A stretch of DNA of 64,000 bases, taken from Methylobacterium sp. J-078 (GTDB taxonomy: Bacteria; Pseudomonadota; Alphaproteobacteria; Rhizobiales; Beijerinckiaceae). Location: the NCBI RefSeq assembly GCF_022829285.1, contig NZ_JAKSYI010000096.1, forward strand, positions 90,291-154,290, written 5' to 3'. Made by a program: the position numbers and the translations under genes. The first letter of the stretch is position 1. Each line of letters starts with the position of its first letter. Below the pieces are notes generated by a model. It had not been told where the DNA came from. It did not search any database and saw only the letters and a program-made list of their open reading frames with translations. Below, one piece after another: positions 28,052 through 39,669 of this stretch.

Positions 28052-29368
28052 TCAGGCGCGGGCCGGTGTGGCCGTGGGGACACCCTGCGGGGCCGGGCGG
28101 CCGAGGGTGAGGATCAGCCCGGCGGCGGCGAGGCAGAGCGCCCCGGCGGCGAAGAAGGCCGGCAGGTAGCTCGCCAGCTCCGTGCGCGAGAGGCCGGCCC
28201 CGTAGGCGATCGTCGCCGCGCCGAGCTGATGCCCGGCGAAGATCCAGCCGAAGACGAGGTTGGCCCGCTCGCGCCCGAACCGCGCCGCCGTCAGCCGCAC
28301 GGTGGGCGGCACCGTGGCGATCCAGTCGAGGCCGTAGAACACCGCGAACAGCGACAGGCCCACGAAGGAGAAGTCCGAGAACGGCAGGAACATCAGCGAG
28401 AGGCCGCGCAGGCCGTAGTACCAGAACAGGAGCCAGCGGTTGTCGTAACGGTCGGAGAGCCAGCCCGACGCCACCGTGCCGACGAAGTCGAACACGCCCA
28501 TGGCGGCGAGCACGCTGGCTCCCTGCACCGGCCCGATGCCGTAATCGGCGCAGAGGGGGATGAAATGGGTCTGGATCAAGCCGTTGGTGCTGGCCCCGCA
28601 GATGAAGAACGTGGCGAACAGCACCCAGAACACGCGGGTACCGGCGGCGTCGCGCAGGGCGGACAGGGCCCCGTTCGCGCTGGGTCCCGGCATCGCCGGG
28701 GCGGCGACGGGATGGGTCTCGCCGTAGGGCGCGAGCCCGAGATCCTCCGGCCGGTCGCGCATCAGGGCGACGACGCCGAGGCCCGCCGTGAGGAGCAGCG
28801 CGCAGATCACCAGGAGGGCGGCGCGCCAGCCCAGGGACTCGGTGAGGGCGGCGAGCAAGGGCAGGACGACGAGCTGCCCCGTGGCGGAACTCGCGGTGAG
28901 GAGCCCGACCACGAGGCCGCGCCGGTGCGAGAACCAGCGCGTCGCCACCGTGGCGCCGAGCACCAGGGCGGTGAGCCCCGTGCCGATGCCCACCACCACG
29001 CCCCAGAGCAGGACGAGCTGCCAGACTTGGCTCATGCCTAAGGAGGCCAGCAGGCCGCCGGCGATCAGCGCCAGGGCCAGGAGCACGATCCGGCGCGGGC
29101 CGTAGCGGTTCATCAGGGCGGCGGCGAAGGGGCCCATCAGACCGAACAGGACGAGCCGCACTGCGAGCGCCGAACCGATCGTCGCCGTGTCCCAGCCGAA
29201 TTCCTTCTGGAGCGGTAGGATCAGGACGCCGGGGGCTCCGACGGCGCCCGCCGTCACCAGCATGGTCAGGAAGGTCACGCCGGCGACCGCCCAGCCGTAA
29301 TGGATGCCGCGGCGTGCGAACCCCTTCGCGACGGCGTCGGACAGGCGCAGAGTTGGGTCGGTGGCCAT
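28052..29368 (-). CDS. MFS transporter (OFA/monocarboxylate-like)
   Basis: 438 residues from ATG 29368 (MATDPTLRLSDAV), with about twelve hydrophobic segments. The MFS loop motif appears as ALMNRYGPRRIVLL after TM2 and, in the second half, GWLSDRYDNRWLLF. Layout and the first TM (GIHYGWAVAGVTFLTMLV) resemble the oxalate/formate or monocarboxylate group, but the substrate cannot be fixed. It is divergent from a MarR-type gene with a palindrome between them, so drug- or aromatic-acid-type induction is plausible. Confidence 0.88.
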   Translation of the reverse strand: MATDPTLRLSDAVAKGFARRGIHYGWAVAGVTFLTMLVTAGAVGAPGVLILPLQKEFGWDTATIGSALAVRLVLFGLMGPFAAALMNRYGPRRIVLLALALIAGGLLASLGMSQVWQLVLLWGVVVGIGTGLTALVLGATVATRWFSHRRGLVVGLLTASSATGQLVVLPLLAALTESLGWRAALLVICALLLTAGLGVVALMRDRPEDLGLAPYGETHPVAAPAMPGPSANGALSALRDAAGTRVFWVLFATFFICGASTNGLIQTHFIPLCADYGIGPVQGASVLAAMGVFDFVGTVASGWLSDRYDNRWLLFWYYGLRGLSLMFLPFSDFSFVGLSLFAVFYGLDWIATVPPTVRLTAARFGRERANLVFGWIFAGHQLGAATIAYGAGLSRTELASYLPAFFAAGALCLAAAGLILTLGRPAPQGVPTATPARA

Positions 29369-29407
29369 GACACGTCTCCGAGGCGCTGAAATCTCGGCGC
29401 TGACGCT

Positions 29408-29425
29408 TGCATAAGCGCATATGCA
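29408..29425. promoter_or_regulatory. Palindromic operator between MFS and MarR genes
   Basis: TGCATA-AGCGCA-TATGCA, perfect 6-bp arms with a 6-bp spacer. On the reverse strand TTGTCT (29431-29436) and TTATGC about 17 bp later could be the MFS promoter, which the palindrome would overlap. It also overlaps the first possible ATG of the MarR gene. Confidence 0.6.
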
Positions 29426-29450
29426 CGTTTTAGACAAGGGGCTGTCACGC

Positions 29451-29891
29451 ATGGGCTGCCCGATGGTCGACACCCCACTCCACGTCGTGCTCTGCCACTG
29501 CAACGCGATCCGCCAGGGCGCCCGGCAGGTGACGCAGTTCTACGACCGGCACCTCGCGCCGGCGGGCCTGCGCACGTCGCAGTATTCGATGCTGGTGGGC
29601 TTGGCGCGTCTTGGGCCGATCTCGATCAACGGGTTCGCCGACGCCATGGCGATGGACCGCACCACCATGGGCCGGGCCCTGAAGCCCCTGGAGCGTGACG
29701 GGCTCCTGGCGATCAAGCCGGGTCCGAACGGGCGCACCCGCGCGCTGCACCTCACCGAGGCGGGCCACCGGCGCATCGCGGAGGCCGAGCCCCTCTGGCG
29801 CGTCGCGCAGGAGGGCTTCGAGTCCCGCTACGGCGCCGACGCGGCGGCGGACCTCCGCAGCGCCCTGGCGCGGGTGGTCCGGACGGTGTGA
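29451..29891 (+). CDS. MarR-family transcriptional regulator
   Basis: 146 residues from the ATG at 29451; the open frame reaches ATG 29421, but that codon lies inside the palindromic operator, so the later start (or 29463) is preferred. The winged helix covers about residues 45-105 (INGFADAMAMDRTTMGRAL is the recognition helix, KPGPNGRTRALHLTEAG the wing). It probably represses the divergent MFS gene and itself. The ligand is unknown. Confidence 0.85.
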   Translation: MGCPMVDTPLHVVLCHCNAIRQGARQVTQFYDRHLAPAGLRTSQYSMLVGLARLGPISINGFADAMAMDRTTMGRALKPLERDGLLAIKPGPNGRTRALHLTEAGHRRIAEAEPLWRVAQEGFESRYGADAAADLRSALARVVRTV

Positions 29892-29915
29892 GGCGGGCCC
29901 CCTCTTCCTTGACGC

Positions 29916-30632
29916 CTATCCCTTGCGCGGGCGTGCGCCGAAGATCGCGGTGCCGACGCGGACATGGGTCGCGCCCATCTGGATCGCGGCGGGATAGTCC
30001 GCGCTCATGCCCATCGAGAGGATCGGGAGATTGTGGCGCTCCGCGATGCGGGCCAGCAGGGCGAAGTGGGGCGAGGGGGGCGCCTCGGCCGGCGGGATGC
30101 ACATCAGGCCGTGGATCGCGAGGCCGTGGGTCTCGCGGCACTCGGAGAGCAGGGTGTCGACTTGGGCCGGCGAGACGCCGCCCTTCTGCGGCTCATCGCC
30201 GGTGTTGACCTGGATCAGGAGCTTCGGTGCCCGGCCCGTGCGCTCGATCTCCTTGGCCAGCGCCGCCGCCAGGGAGAGCCGGTCGAGGCCGTGGATGACG
30301 TCGAACAGTTCCACCGCCTCCCGGGCCTTGTTGGATTGCAGCGGGCCGACGAGGTGGAGTTCGACATCCGGATAGCGCTCGCGCAGGGCGGGCCACTTGG
30401 CCTTCGATTCCTGCACGTAGTTCTCGCCGAACAGGCGCTGCCCGGCCTCCAGGGCGGGGAGGATACCCTCCGCGGGAATCGTCTTCGACACCGCCACCAG
30501 GGCGACCGAGGCCGGATCGCGCTCGGCATCCGCCGCCGCCTGGGCGATCTGGTGGCGCACCGCTTCCAGCCCGGCCACGACGTCGGCGGCACTCGGGGGG
30601 GACGGGGCGTCGTCGGAAACTGTGTCGGCCAT
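29916..30632 (-). CDS. yggS: YggS/PROSC-family pyridoxal-phosphate homeostasis protein
   Basis: 238 residues from ATG 30632. The PLP lysine is in ALVAVSKTIP, with the family motifs GENYVQE, HLVGPLQSNKA, QVNTGDEPQKGG and GMSADYPAAIQMGATHVRVGTAIFG. This is a single-domain fold-III PLP protein without catalytic activity of its own; it buffers PLP and affects amino-acid pools. It is divergent from leuS. Confidence 0.95.
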   Translation of the reverse strand: MADTVSDDAPSPPSAADVVAGLEAVRHQIAQAAADAERDPASVALVAVSKTIPAEGILPALEAGQRLFGENYVQESKAKWPALRERYPDVELHLVGPLQSNKAREAVELFDVIHGLDRLSLAAALAKEIERTGRAPKLLIQVNTGDEPQKGGVSPAQVDTLLSECRETHGLAIHGLMCIPPAEAPPSPHFALLARIAERHNLPILSMGMSADYPAAIQMGATHVRVGTAIFGARPRKG

Positions 30633-30878
30633 GCTGCCTCGGAGGGATGCGTTCGGTGAACCGGTCGGCCCGGGGACTATCACTTCGGACGTGGGCCGCA
30701 AGGAAATGCGGGCGTGGAGGAACGCCGGTCGCGCGACGAGGCTCCCACGCAGGCGAGGCCCGCTCGCGTCCGTGTTGACCCCTCCCCTCCCCGTGGTAGT
30801 CCGGCCCCCAGACTCTCAGGGCAGCTCCGCGCCGCGACGCGGGCCGCTCCTCATCTCACGAACCTCGGCGCCCGGCCC

Positions 30879-33485
30879 ATGACGACCACTCCTGCCCACA
30901 CACCCGCTCCCGAGCGCTACAACGCCAAGGAGACCGAGCCGCGCTGGCAGCAGGCGTGGGACGCGGCGGGCATCTACGCGACGAAGAACGACGACCCCCG
31001 TCCGAAATACTACGTGCTGGAGATGTTCCCCTACCCGTCGGGGCGCATCCACATGGGCCACGTGCGCAACTACGCCATGGGCGACGTGGTGGCGCGCTAC
31101 AAGCGGGCGCGCGGCTTCAACGTGCTGCACCCGATGGGCTGGGACGCCTTCGGCCTGCCGGCCGAGAACGCCGCCATGGAGCGCAAGGTCAACCCGCGCG
31201 ACTGGACCTACGCCAACATCGCGACGATGCGCGGCCAGCTGCAGAGCATGGGCCTGTCGCTCGACTGGAGCCGGGAGATCGCGACATGCGATCCCGACTA
31301 TTACAAGCACCAGCAGCGCATGTTCCTCGACTTCCTGGGCAAGGGGCTGGTGACGCGCCGCACGGCGAAAGTGAACTGGGACCCGGTGGACCACACCGTG
31401 CTCGCCAACGAGCAGGTCATCGACGGGCGCGGCTGGCGCTCGGGCGCCCTGGTGGAGCAGCGCGAGCTGACCCAGTGGTTCTTCAAGATCACCGATTTCG
31501 CGCAGGACCTCTACGACGCCCTCGACGGTCTGGAGCGCTGGCCGGAAAAAGTCCGGGTGATGCAGAAGAACTGGATCGGCCGCTCGGAGGGGCTGGAGGT
31601 CCGCTTCGCCCTGGAGGCGCCCCCGTCCCATCTCGAGTCCGAGATCAAGGTCTACACCACGCGGCCCGACACCCTGTTCGGGGCGAAGTTCCTGGCCATC
31701 GCCGCCGACCACCCGATCGCGGCGGCGCTCGCCCCGGCCCACCCGGCCCTCCAGAGTTTCATCGAGGAATGCCGGCGCACCGGCACGGCCCAGGCCGCCA
31801 TCGACACGGCGGAAAAACTCGGGTTCGACACCGGCCTGAAGGTCCGCCACCCCCTCGATCCGTCCTGGCTGCTGCCGGTCTATGTCGCGAACTTCGTGCT
31901 GATGGAGTACGGCACCGGCGCGGTGTTCGGGTGCCCGGCGCACGACCAGCGCGACCTCGACTTCGCCAACAAGTACGGACTCGGCAACACGCCAGTGGTC
32001 TGCCCGGAGGACCAGGACGCGGCGAGCTTCGTCGTCACCGACACCGCCTATGACGGCGACGGGCGCATGATCAATTCGCGCTTCCTCGACGACATGACCA
32101 CCGACGAGGCCTTCCACGCGGTGGCCAATCGCCTGGAGGCGGAGATCCTCGACGGTGAGCCGGTGGCGCAGCGCAAGGTGCAGTTCCGCCTGCGGGACTG
32201 GGGCGTCTCGCGCCAGCGCTACTGGGGCTGCCCGATCCCGATCATCCATTGCGAGGCCTGCGGCCCCGTGCCCGTGCCGGTGGCCGACCTGCCGGTGAAG
32301 CTGCCCGAGGAGGTCTCCTTCGACGTGCCCGGCAACCCGCTGGAGCGGGATCACGCCTGGCGCAACGTCCCCTGCCCCACTTGCGGGCAGCCGGCGCGGC
32401 GCGAGACCGACACCATGGACACCTTCGTGGACTCGTCCTGGTACTATGCCCGCTTCACCGCGCCTTGGCTGCAGGATGCGCCCACCGATCGCCGGGCCGT
32501 CGACCAGTGGCTCGCCGTCGACCAGTATATCGGCGGCATCGAGCACGCGATCCTACACCTGCTCTACGCCCGCTTCTTCATGCGAGCGATGAAGGCTACC
32601 GACTGGTCCGGCGTTTCGGAGCCCTTCGACGGGTTGTTCACGCAAGGCATGGTCGTCCACGAGACCTACAAGGACCCCGCCGGAGCCTGGGTGCCGCCGG
32701 CCGATATTCGAATCTCGGCCGAAGCCGGAACACGCGAGGCGTTTCACGTGAAAACGGCGGAACCGATCACTATCGGTGCCATCGAGAAAATGTCGAAGTC
32801 GAAGAAGAACGTCGTCGATCCGGACGACATCATCGCCAGCTACGGCGCCGATACGGCGCGCTGGTTCATGCTCTCCGACTCGCCCCCCGAGCGCGACGTG
32901 ATCTGGACGGAGGACGGCGTCCAGGGTGCCGCCCGCTTCGTGCAGCGCGTCTGGCGCCTGGTCTCCCTGGCAAGCGCCGTTGAGACGGCCGAGGGTGCGG
33001 GCGACGCCGCCCTGCGCAAGGCCGCGCACAAGGCCCTGGCCGCCGTGGAGGAGGATGTGGAACGCCTGCGCTTCAACCGCTGCGTGGCGCACGTCTACAC
33101 CCTGGCCAACGCCCTCGACGAGGCCCTGCGCAGCGGCGTTTCGCGAAGCGTCGCCGGGGAGGCGGCCGGGATCCTGACCCAGCTGATCGCCCCGATGATG
33201 CCGCATCTGGCCGAGGAATGCTGGCGGGCGCTCGGCCGCGACGGTCTCGTCGCGCAGGCGGGCTGGCCGGAGGTGGAGCGCGCGCTCCTCGTGGAGGACA
33301 GCGTCACCCTTCCCGTCCAGCTCAACGGCAAGAAGCGGGCGGACGTCACGGTGCCGCGCAGTGCCGACATCGCCGCGGTCCAGGCCCTGGTGCTCGCCGA
33401 CGAGGCGGTGCAGCGGGCCCTGGAGGGCCGGGCGCCGAAGAAGGTGATCGTGGTCCCGGGTCGGATCGTGAACCTCGTCGTCTAG
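30879..33485 (+). CDS. leuS: Leucyl-tRNA synthetase
   Basis: 868 residues from ATG 30879 ([18 protein letters not shown]). Class I signatures: the HIGH-type motif in [16 protein letters not shown] and KMSKS in [13 protein letters not shown]; the CP1 editing domain ([12 protein letters not shown]) and a C-terminal anticodon-binding region are intact. It charges tRNA-Leu. A degenerate parS-like site lies inside the coding sequence at 32740-32755. lptE and holA follow in the same direction, the usual Rhizobiales order. Confidence 0.98.
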   Translation: MTTTPAHTPAPERYNAKETEPRWQQAWDAAGIYATKNDDPRPKYYVLEMFPYPSGRIHMGHVRNYAMGDVVARYKRARGFNVLHPMGWDAFGLPAENAAMERKVNPRDWTYANIATMRGQLQSMGLSLDWSREIATCDPDYYKHQQRMFLDFLGKGLVTRRTAKVNWDPVDHTVLANEQVIDGRGWRSGALVEQRELTQWFFKITDFAQDLYDALDGLERWPEKVRVMQKNWIGRSEGLEVRFALEAPPSHLESEIKVYTTRPDTLFGAKFLAIAADHPIAAALAPAHPALQSFIEECRRTGTAQAAIDTAEKLGFDTGLKVRHPLDPSWLLPVYVANFVLMEYGTGAVFGCPAHDQRDLDFANKYGLGNTPVVCPEDQDAASFVVTDTAYDGDGRMINSRFLDDMTTDEAFHAVANRLEAEILDGEPVAQRKVQFRLRDWGVSRQRYWGCPIPIIHCEACGPVPVPVADLPVKLPEEVSFDVPGNPLERDHAWRNVPCPTCGQPARRETDTMDTFVDSSWYYARFTAPWLQDAPTDRRAVDQWLAVDQYIGGIEHAILHLLYARFFMRAMKATDWSGVSEPFDGLFTQGMVVHETYKDPAGAWVPPADIRISAEAGTREAFHVKTAEPITIGAIEKMSKSKKNVVDPDDIIASYGADTARWFMLSDSPPERDVIWTEDGVQGAARFVQRVWRLVSLASAVETAEGAGDAALRKAAHKALAAVEEDVERLRFNRCVAHVYTLANALDEALRSGVSRSVAGEAAGILTQLIAPMMPHLAEECWRALGRDGLVAQAGWPEVERALLVEDSVTLPVQLNGKKRADVTVPRSADIAAVQALVLADEAVQRALEGRAPKKVIVVPGRIVNLVV
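32740..32755. other. Degenerate parS-like site within leuS
   Basis: CGTTTCACGTGAAAAC matches 13 of 16 bases of TGTTTCACGTGAAACA, including the whole CACGTG core and TTT/AAA flanks. It may be a weak ParB site; it is coding sequence, so chance conservation cannot be excluded. Confidence 0.5.
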
Positions 33486-33609
33486 AGACACGAACCGGCG
33501 ACCATGATCCTGCCGGATAGGAAACGTAAAGCTTGCGCCGAATAGGCTGTCGTCGAACCCCGGTTCGCCGTACAGACGGGCGGGACGAGGCAGCGGGACG
33601 GCGGCGGGC

Positions 33610-34185
33610 ATGATGCGCTTGGCAAACGGGGCAGGGGCGGTTCGGGCAGCGGCGACCGGGACGGTCGGCCGAGCCGTGCGGGTCACCGCCGTCGCCGTCC
33701 TGGCGCTCAACCTGTCGGCCTGCTTCCGCCCCCTCTACGGTCCCACCGCCTCGGGCGAGCCGATGTCCGCCCTCCTCGCCTCGGTGCAGGTCGACGACGT
33801 TCTCATGGCGCAGGGCCAGGAGCGCCTCGGGCATTATCTGCGCAGCGAACTCATCTTCGACCTCGACGGCTCGGGCCAGCCCTCGACCAAGCGCTACCGC
33901 CTGAAGATGCAGGGCAGCGAGACGGTGCAGACGCCGATCGTGTCCTCGCAGACCGGTCGCGCCGAGGCCGGCACCATCGTGGGTACGATCAAGTACGCCC
34001 TGGAAGACCTCAGCGGCACGAAGATCATCAGCGAGGGCGTGGCGACCTCGACCGCGACCTACGACCGCTCGATCCAGCGCTTCGCCAGCCTGCGAGCCGC
34101 CCGCGACGCCGAGATCCGCCTCGCCAAGGTCCTCGCCGAGCAGATCAAGACCCGCATCGCCTCCGTGCTGGTGACGAAGCCCTGA
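33610..34185 (+). CDS. lptE: LPS-assembly lipoprotein LptE
   Basis: 191 residues. After a basic N-terminus and hydrophobic segment the lipobox LSAC places the lipidated Cys near residue 38, followed by FRPLYGP, typical of LptE (RlpB). The mature domain is a small alpha/beta fold that plugs LptD in the outer membrane and helps deliver LPS. The position between leuS and holA is its conserved location in Alphaproteobacteria. Confidence 0.93.
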   Translation: MMRLANGAGAVRAAATGTVGRAVRVTAVAVLALNLSACFRPLYGPTASGEPMSALLASVQVDDVLMAQGQERLGHYLRSELIFDLDGSGQPSTKRYRLKMQGSETVQTPIVSSQTGRAEAGTIVGTIKYALEDLSGTKIISEGVATSTATYDRSIQRFASLRAARDAEIRLAKVLAEQIKTRIASVLVTKP

Positions 34186-34198
34186 GCGCGACCGCCCC

Positions 34199-35227
34199 GT
34201 GACCGCCGTCAAGGCCAGCGACGTCGACGGGCTGATCCGGCGCGGGCCCGATCCGCGCATCGCCATCCTGCTCGTCTACGGCCCGGATACGGGCCTCGTC
34301 TTCACCCGCGCCAAGGCGCTGGCGGAAGCCTTCGTCAGCGATCCGGGCGATCCCTTCGCCATGGTGAAGATCGACGGGGACGTGCTCGCCCAGGACCCCG
34401 GCCGCCTCGTGGACGAGGCCGGTACCGTCGGGCTGTTCGGCGGCACGCGCACGATCTGGGTCCGGTCGGGCAGCCGCAACTACGCCCCCGCCGTCGAGGC
34501 GGCACTCAAGGCCGAGATCCAGAACGCCCGCATCGTGGTGGAGGCCGGCGACCTCGCCAAGAGCGCGCCCCTGCGGACGCTCTGCGAGAAGTCGCCGAAG
34601 GCCCTCGCCCTGCCCTGCTACCCGGACGACGAGCGGGCGCTGGCCGACCTCATCGACCGCACGCTCCAAGACCAGGGCCTGCGCATCGCCCGCGACGCCC
34701 GGGACGTTCTCGCCACGAGCCTCGGCGGAGACCGGGGCGCCAGCCTCTCGGAGATCGAGAAGCTCAGCCTCTACGCGCACGGGCAGGGCCAGGTGAGCCT
34801 CGACGATGTCGAGGCGGTGGTCAGCGATGTCGCCGGCAGTGTCCTCAACACGCTGATCGATGCCGCCTTCGCCGGGCGCAGCGGCGAGGTCGAGCGCGAC
34901 TACCGCCGCTTCCGCCACGAGGGCATGGACCCCTCGGTCATGCTGGGCGCAGCCCTGCGGCATGCCCTGACGCTGCTGGCCACGCGGCTCGCCGGGGAGG
35001 GGCAGAGTGCCAGTCTGATGGTAGCCAACTGGCGCGGTCTCCATTTCCGGCGCAAGGCGCTGGTGGAGACGCAGCTCGCCCGCTGGTCGCCCCCGGCCCT
35101 GCGGTACGCGATCCAGCTGCTACAGGAGGCCGTCCTGGCCTGTCGCCGCGCGGACCCGGAACTGGCCCATGCCCAGGCCTCGAGCACGCTCCTGCGCATC
35201 GCCACCGAGGCCGCCCGGCGGCGCTGA
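34199..35227 (+). CDS. holA: DNA polymerase III delta subunit
   Basis: 342 residues from a GTG start at 34199, 13 bp after the lptE stop. N-terminal LLVYGPDTGLVFTRAKAL and DPFAMVKIDGDVL, the middle LFGGTRTIWV and C-terminal clamp-loader collar (ALRHALTLLATRL) match HolA. It opens the beta clamp within the clamp loader. It converges on parB with a three-base gap. Confidence 0.95.
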   Translation: MTAVKASDVDGLIRRGPDPRIAILLVYGPDTGLVFTRAKALAEAFVSDPGDPFAMVKIDGDVLAQDPGRLVDEAGTVGLFGGTRTIWVRSGSRNYAPAVEAALKAEIQNARIVVEAGDLAKSAPLRTLCEKSPKALALPCYPDDERALADLIDRTLQDQGLRIARDARDVLATSLGGDRGASLSEIEKLSLYAHGQGQVSLDDVEAVVSDVAGSVLNTLIDAAFAGRSGEVERDYRRFRHEGMDPSVMLGAALRHALTLLATRLAGEGQSASLMVANWRGLHFRRKALVETQLARWSPPALRYAIQLLQEAVLACRRADPELAHAQASSTLLRIATEAARRR

Positions 35228-35230
35228 GGT

Positions 35231-36130
35231 TCAGGACTCCGGCAGGGAGACCTTGAAGCGGTTGCAGAGGCCCCGAAGCTCCTCGGCGGTCTCGTAGCGG
35301 ATGCGGATCTCGCCGGCGCCCGCAACCTTCGATTTCAGGGCCACGGTCACGCCGAGCGCCCGGGCCATGGCCTGTTCGAGGGTGCGGATCTCGGCGTCCT
35401 TCTCGGCCGCACGGCGGGGCCGGCCGGGACGGGGGCCATCGCCCTCGGGCACCTCGGCGGAGGCCAGGGCCTCGACTTCGCGGACGGACAGCCCCTCCTC
35501 CACGATCCGGCGAGCGACACTCTCGGCATCGCGCACGCCCAGCAGCGCGCGGGCATGGCCTGCCGTGATCTCGCCGGCCACGACCCGGTCCTGGATCGCG
35601 GGGGCGAGCTGGAGCAGGCGCAGGGTGTTGGCGAGATGGCTCCGGCTCTTGCCCAGGATCTCGGCGAGTTCGGTCTGGCTGTACTGGAACTCGCTCATCA
35701 GCCGCTCGTAACCGGCGGCCTCCTCGATGGCGTTGAGGTCGGTGCGCTGGACGTTCTCCAGGATGGCGAATTCGAGGGAGGTCCGGTCGTCGATCTCCAC
35801 GGTGACCACCGGGACTTCGTGAAGCCCGGCGCGCTGGGCCGCGCGCCAGCGGCGCTCGCCCGCCACGATCTCGTAGGTGTCGGGCACGCCCGCGAGCGCC
35901 CGCACCACGATCGGCTGGATGATGCCGCGCACCTTGATCGAGGCCGACAACTCCTCGAGGTCCGACTCGTTGAAGCGGCGGCGCGGGTTGCGCGGGTTCG
36001 GGCGAAGGAATTCCACCGCAACCTTGCGCTGCGCCTGGGACTTGCTCGCCTCGGCGTTGTCGTCGCCGAAATCGCCGATCAGGGCCGCGAGGCCGCGCCC
36101 GAGCCGGGGCCGCACCACATCATCCGCCAT
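35231..36130 (-). CDS. parB: Chromosome partitioning protein ParB
   Basis: 299 residues from ATG 36130, which has AGGTGG just upstream; a TTG at 36145 is less likely. N-terminal RPRLGRGLAALIGD, the CTP-binding/hydrolysis box GERRWRAAQRAGL, the region SLEFAILENVQRTDLN, the HTH QTELAEILGKSRSHLANTLRLL and a C-terminal dimerisation segment are all present. It loads on parS and spreads as a CTP-gated clamp. Three parS-like sites, one perfect, lie within 5 kb. Confidence 0.97.
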   Translation of the reverse strand: MADDVVRPRLGRGLAALIGDFGDDNAEASKSQAQRKVAVEFLRPNPRNPRRRFNESDLEELSASIKVRGIIQPIVVRALAGVPDTYEIVAGERRWRAAQRAGLHEVPVVTVEIDDRTSLEFAILENVQRTDLNAIEEAAGYERLMSEFQYSQTELAEILGKSRSHLANTLRLLQLAPAIQDRVVAGEITAGHARALLGVRDAESVARRIVEEGLSVREVEALASAEVPEGDGPRPGRPRRAAEKDAEIRTLEQAMARALGVTVALKSKVAGAGEIRIRYETAEELRGLCNRFKVSLPES

Positions 36131-36199
36131 CGCCACCTGCTTCAACTCCGAACCTGACTGGACCGCTTCATAGGGCGGGGGCAGGGCGCCCCCGCCGCG

Positions 36200-37044
<845 letters not shown>

Positions 37045-37048
<4 letters not shown>

Positions 37049-37683
37049 GAATCCACGCGAGATAGGGCCGTGACGCGGACGATCCGCGCTTCCGACTCGG
37101 TTCGGCTCGGCACGAGATCGTAAACGAATCTCCACCGTTGCGCGGCCTCGGTCAATTCCGATTGGACATCACGTCCTTTCGGAAACAGTCCGACCGTGCC
37201 GGTTGTCAACAGCGGCTCCGCCCAGGCGAGCAACTGGGTGAGGGGGGCGAGCGCCCGCGCGCAGACCACCGCGACGCCGCGATGATCGCCAATGACCGCT
37301 TCGATTCGGGCGTTGTGGACCTTCGCGGGGGCTCCGGTCAGGCGGGCGGTCTCGGTGAGGAAGGCGCACTTGCGCGCATTGCTCTCCACGAGATCGACTC
37401 GGAAGCCGGGACGCTCGTGGCCGGCGATGGCCAGGACGAGGCCGGGCAGGCCGGCCCCGGCGCCGAGGTCGAGCCAGGTTTCCGCCTCCGGCGCGATCTC
37501 CCGAAGCTGGAGCGCATCGGCGATGTGGCGGGTCCAGACTTCCGACAGGGTGGCGGGCCCGACGAGGTTCTTCACGTTCTGCCAGCGGCGGAGCTGCTCG
37601 ACATAGAGGTCGAGGCGCTGGGCTGTTTCACGTGAAACACCCGCTGCGGCCAAGACCCGATCGCGGTCGCGATCAGAGGCCAT
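37045..37683 (-). CDS. rsmG: 16S rRNA (guanine527-N7)-methyltransferase RsmG
   Basis: 212 residues from ATG 37683; a start at 37713 would overlap mnmG further. The SAM motif [16 protein letters not shown] and [15 protein letters not shown] are diagnostic. It methylates G527 of 16S rRNA. It lies between mnmG and parA as in most bacteria, overlapping both slightly. The codons around 37624-37639 contain a perfect parS palindrome. Confidence 0.96.
37624..37639. other. parS centromere site (perfect)
   Basis: TGTTTCACGTGAAACA is a perfect 16-bp palindrome and the consensus parS of many proteobacteria. It lies inside the 5' part of rsmG, about 1.5 kb from the parB start. It is the expected nucleation site for the ParB encoded next to it. 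Confidence 0.9.
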
Positions 37684-39553
37684 GGGCGGCCCCACGATCG
37701 GCTCGGCGGGCATGGGCGGCGAGCAGCGTGAGGGCGGCTGGGGTCACGCCCTCGATCCGCGCGGCCTGACCGAGGGTGCCAGGGCGCACGGCCTCGAGTT
37801 TCAGACGCATCTCGTTCGACAGTCCCGGAATGCCCGCATAATCCAGGCGGATCGGCAGGGCCACCGCTTCGTCCCGGCGGAAGGCCTCGATGTCCGCCTG
37901 CTGGCGGTCGAGATAGACCGCATAGGTGGCGTCGGTGCAGAGCCGCTCGGCCACGCGGGGCGGGACGGCGGCGAGTTCCGGCCAGACTGCGCTCAGCCGC
38001 GCCCAATCGATCTCCGGGTAGGACAGGAGCTGGAAGGCGCTGCGGCGGATGCCGTCCTGATTGAGCGCGACGCCGACGGCGCGGGCCTGGTTGGGGGTCA
38101 GGCTCAGGGTGTCGAGTTGCGCGCGTGCGGCGTCGAGGGCCGTCTGCGCGGCGGCGAAATGCGCCGCCCGACGCGCGCCGACGCAGCCGAGAGCGGCGCC
38201 CTTCGGCGTCAGGCGCTCGTCGGCATTGTCGATGCGGAGCGAAAGTCGGTACTCCGAGCGCGAGGTGAACATGCGGTAGGGCTCGCTCACCCCATGGGTG
38301 ACGAGGTCGTCGATCATCACACCGAGATAGGATTCGGCTCGGTCGAAGGTGGTCAGCGCAGAGCCGCCGGCGAGGCGGGCGGCGTTGATGCCGGCGACCA
38401 ACCCCTGCCCCGCCGCCTCCTCGTAGCCTGTGGTGCCGTTGATCTGACCGGCCAGGAACAGGCCTGGCAGACGTTTGGCCTGAAGGGAGGCATCGAGTTC
38501 GCGGGGATCGACGTAGTCGTACTCGATGGCGTAGCCCGGGCGCAGGATCCTGGCCCGCTCCAGGCCGGGGATCAGCGCGATGACGTCGCGCTGGACGCTC
38601 TCGGGCAGCGCGGTCGAGATGCCGTTGGGATAGACCGTTGGGTCGTCGAGGCCCTCCGGTTCAAGGAAGATCTGGTGTCCCTCCCGGTCGCCGAAGCGGA
38701 CGACCTTATCCTCGATCGATGGACAGTAGCGCGGGCCCCGGCTGGCGATGCCGCCCGAGTACATCGGCGAGCGATGCAGGTTGGCGCGGATAAGATCGTG
38801 CACCGCCTGCGTTGTGCGGGTGATGCCGCACTGGATCTGCGGCGTGGTGATCCGCTCCGTCAGGGTCGAGAACGGGACAGGATCCGCGTCCGCCGACTGC
38901 ATCTCGAGGCCGGACCAGTCGATGGTGCGGCCGTCGAGGCGGGCAGGCGTGCCGGTCTTGAGGCGACCGAGGGCGAAGCCTGCGCGGTCGAGGGTCTGTG
39001 CCAGGCCAACGGACGGGGCCTCGCCGACGCGTCCGGCCGGGATTTGGGTCTCGCCGATATGGATGAGTCCGCGCAGGAAGGTGCCGGTGGTCAGCACGAC
39101 GGCGCCGCAGGGGAGGGGGCGCCCGTCGGCTAAGATCACGGCGGAGACCCGACCCTGCGCGAGGGCGATGTCGGCGACCTCTCCCTCGATCACGCGCAGG
39201 TTCGCGGTCTCGGCGATCGCTGCCTGCATGGCGGCCGCATAGAGCTTGCGGTCAGCCTGGGTCCGAGGACCGCGCACCGCCGGGCCCTTGCGCCGGTTGA
39301 GAAGCCGGAATTGGATGCCAGCAGCATCGGCGACGCGCCCCATCAGGCCGTCGAGGGCATCGACCTCGCGCACGAGATGGCCCTTGCCGAGACCGCCGAT
39401 TGCCGGGTTGCAGGACATCGCGCCGATGGTAGCGGCCCGATGGGTGACCAGGGCCGTCCGCGCGCCGATCCGGGCGGCGGCGGCCGCGGCCTCGACGCCG
39501 GCATGGCCTCCGCCGACGACGATGACGTCGTAGGAATCAGGGGTTTGGTGCAT
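37673..39553 (-). CDS. mnmG: tRNA uridine-34 5-carboxymethylaminomethyl modification enzyme MnmG
   Basis: 626 residues. N-terminal FAD motif [15 protein letters not shown], the conserved [24 protein letters not shown] split over residues about 45-70, and a C-terminal helical domain for MnmE binding. With MnmE it makes cmnm5U34 in several tRNAs. It overlaps the rsmG start by 11 bp. The gap to mnmE contains a degenerate parS-like site. Confidence 0.97.
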   Translation of the reverse strand: MHQTPDSYDVIVVGGGHAGVEAAAAAARIGARTALVTHRAATIGAMSCNPAIGGLGKGHLVREVDALDGLMGRVADAAGIQFRLLNRRKGPAVRGPRTQADRKLYAAAMQAAIAETANLRVIEGEVADIALAQGRVSAVILADGRPLPCGAVVLTTGTFLRGLIHIGETQIPAGRVGEAPSVGLAQTLDRAGFALGRLKTGTPARLDGRTIDWSGLEMQSADADPVPFSTLTERITTPQIQCGITRTTQAVHDLIRANLHRSPMYSGGIASRGPRYCPSIEDKVVRFGDREGHQIFLEPEGLDDPTVYPNGISTALPESVQRDVIALIPGLERARILRPGYAIEYDYVDPRELDASLQAKRLPGLFLAGQINGTTGYEEAAGQGLVAGINAARLAGGSALTTFDRAESYLGVMIDDLVTHGVSEPYRMFTSRSEYRLSLRIDNADERLTPKGAALGCVGARRAAHFAAAQTALDAARAQLDTLSLTPNQARAVGVALNQDGIRRSAFQLLSYPEIDWARLSAVWPELAAVPPRVAERLCTDATYAVYLDRQQADIEAFRRDEAVALPIRLDYAGIPGLSNEMRLKLEAVRPGTLGQAARIEGVTPAALTLLAAHARRADRGAAHGL

Positions 39554-39610
39554 GGGTTCGATTAAGCGCCTGCGGCCGGAATGGTCAACGGATCGATGAT
39601 GCGGATCTCT

Positions 39611-39626
39611 GTTTTCACGTGAAACC
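39611..39626. other. Degenerate parS-like site, mnmG-mnmE intergenic
   Basis: GTTTTCACGTGAAACC matches 13 of 16 bases of consensus parS with the core TTTCACGTGAAAC intact. It lies in a non-coding gap, so conservation here is not explained by coding. Confidence 0.6.
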
Positions 39627-39669
39627 GGAGGTCCGTGCCTCCACGGTCACAGAGCGGAGTCAGGATCGG

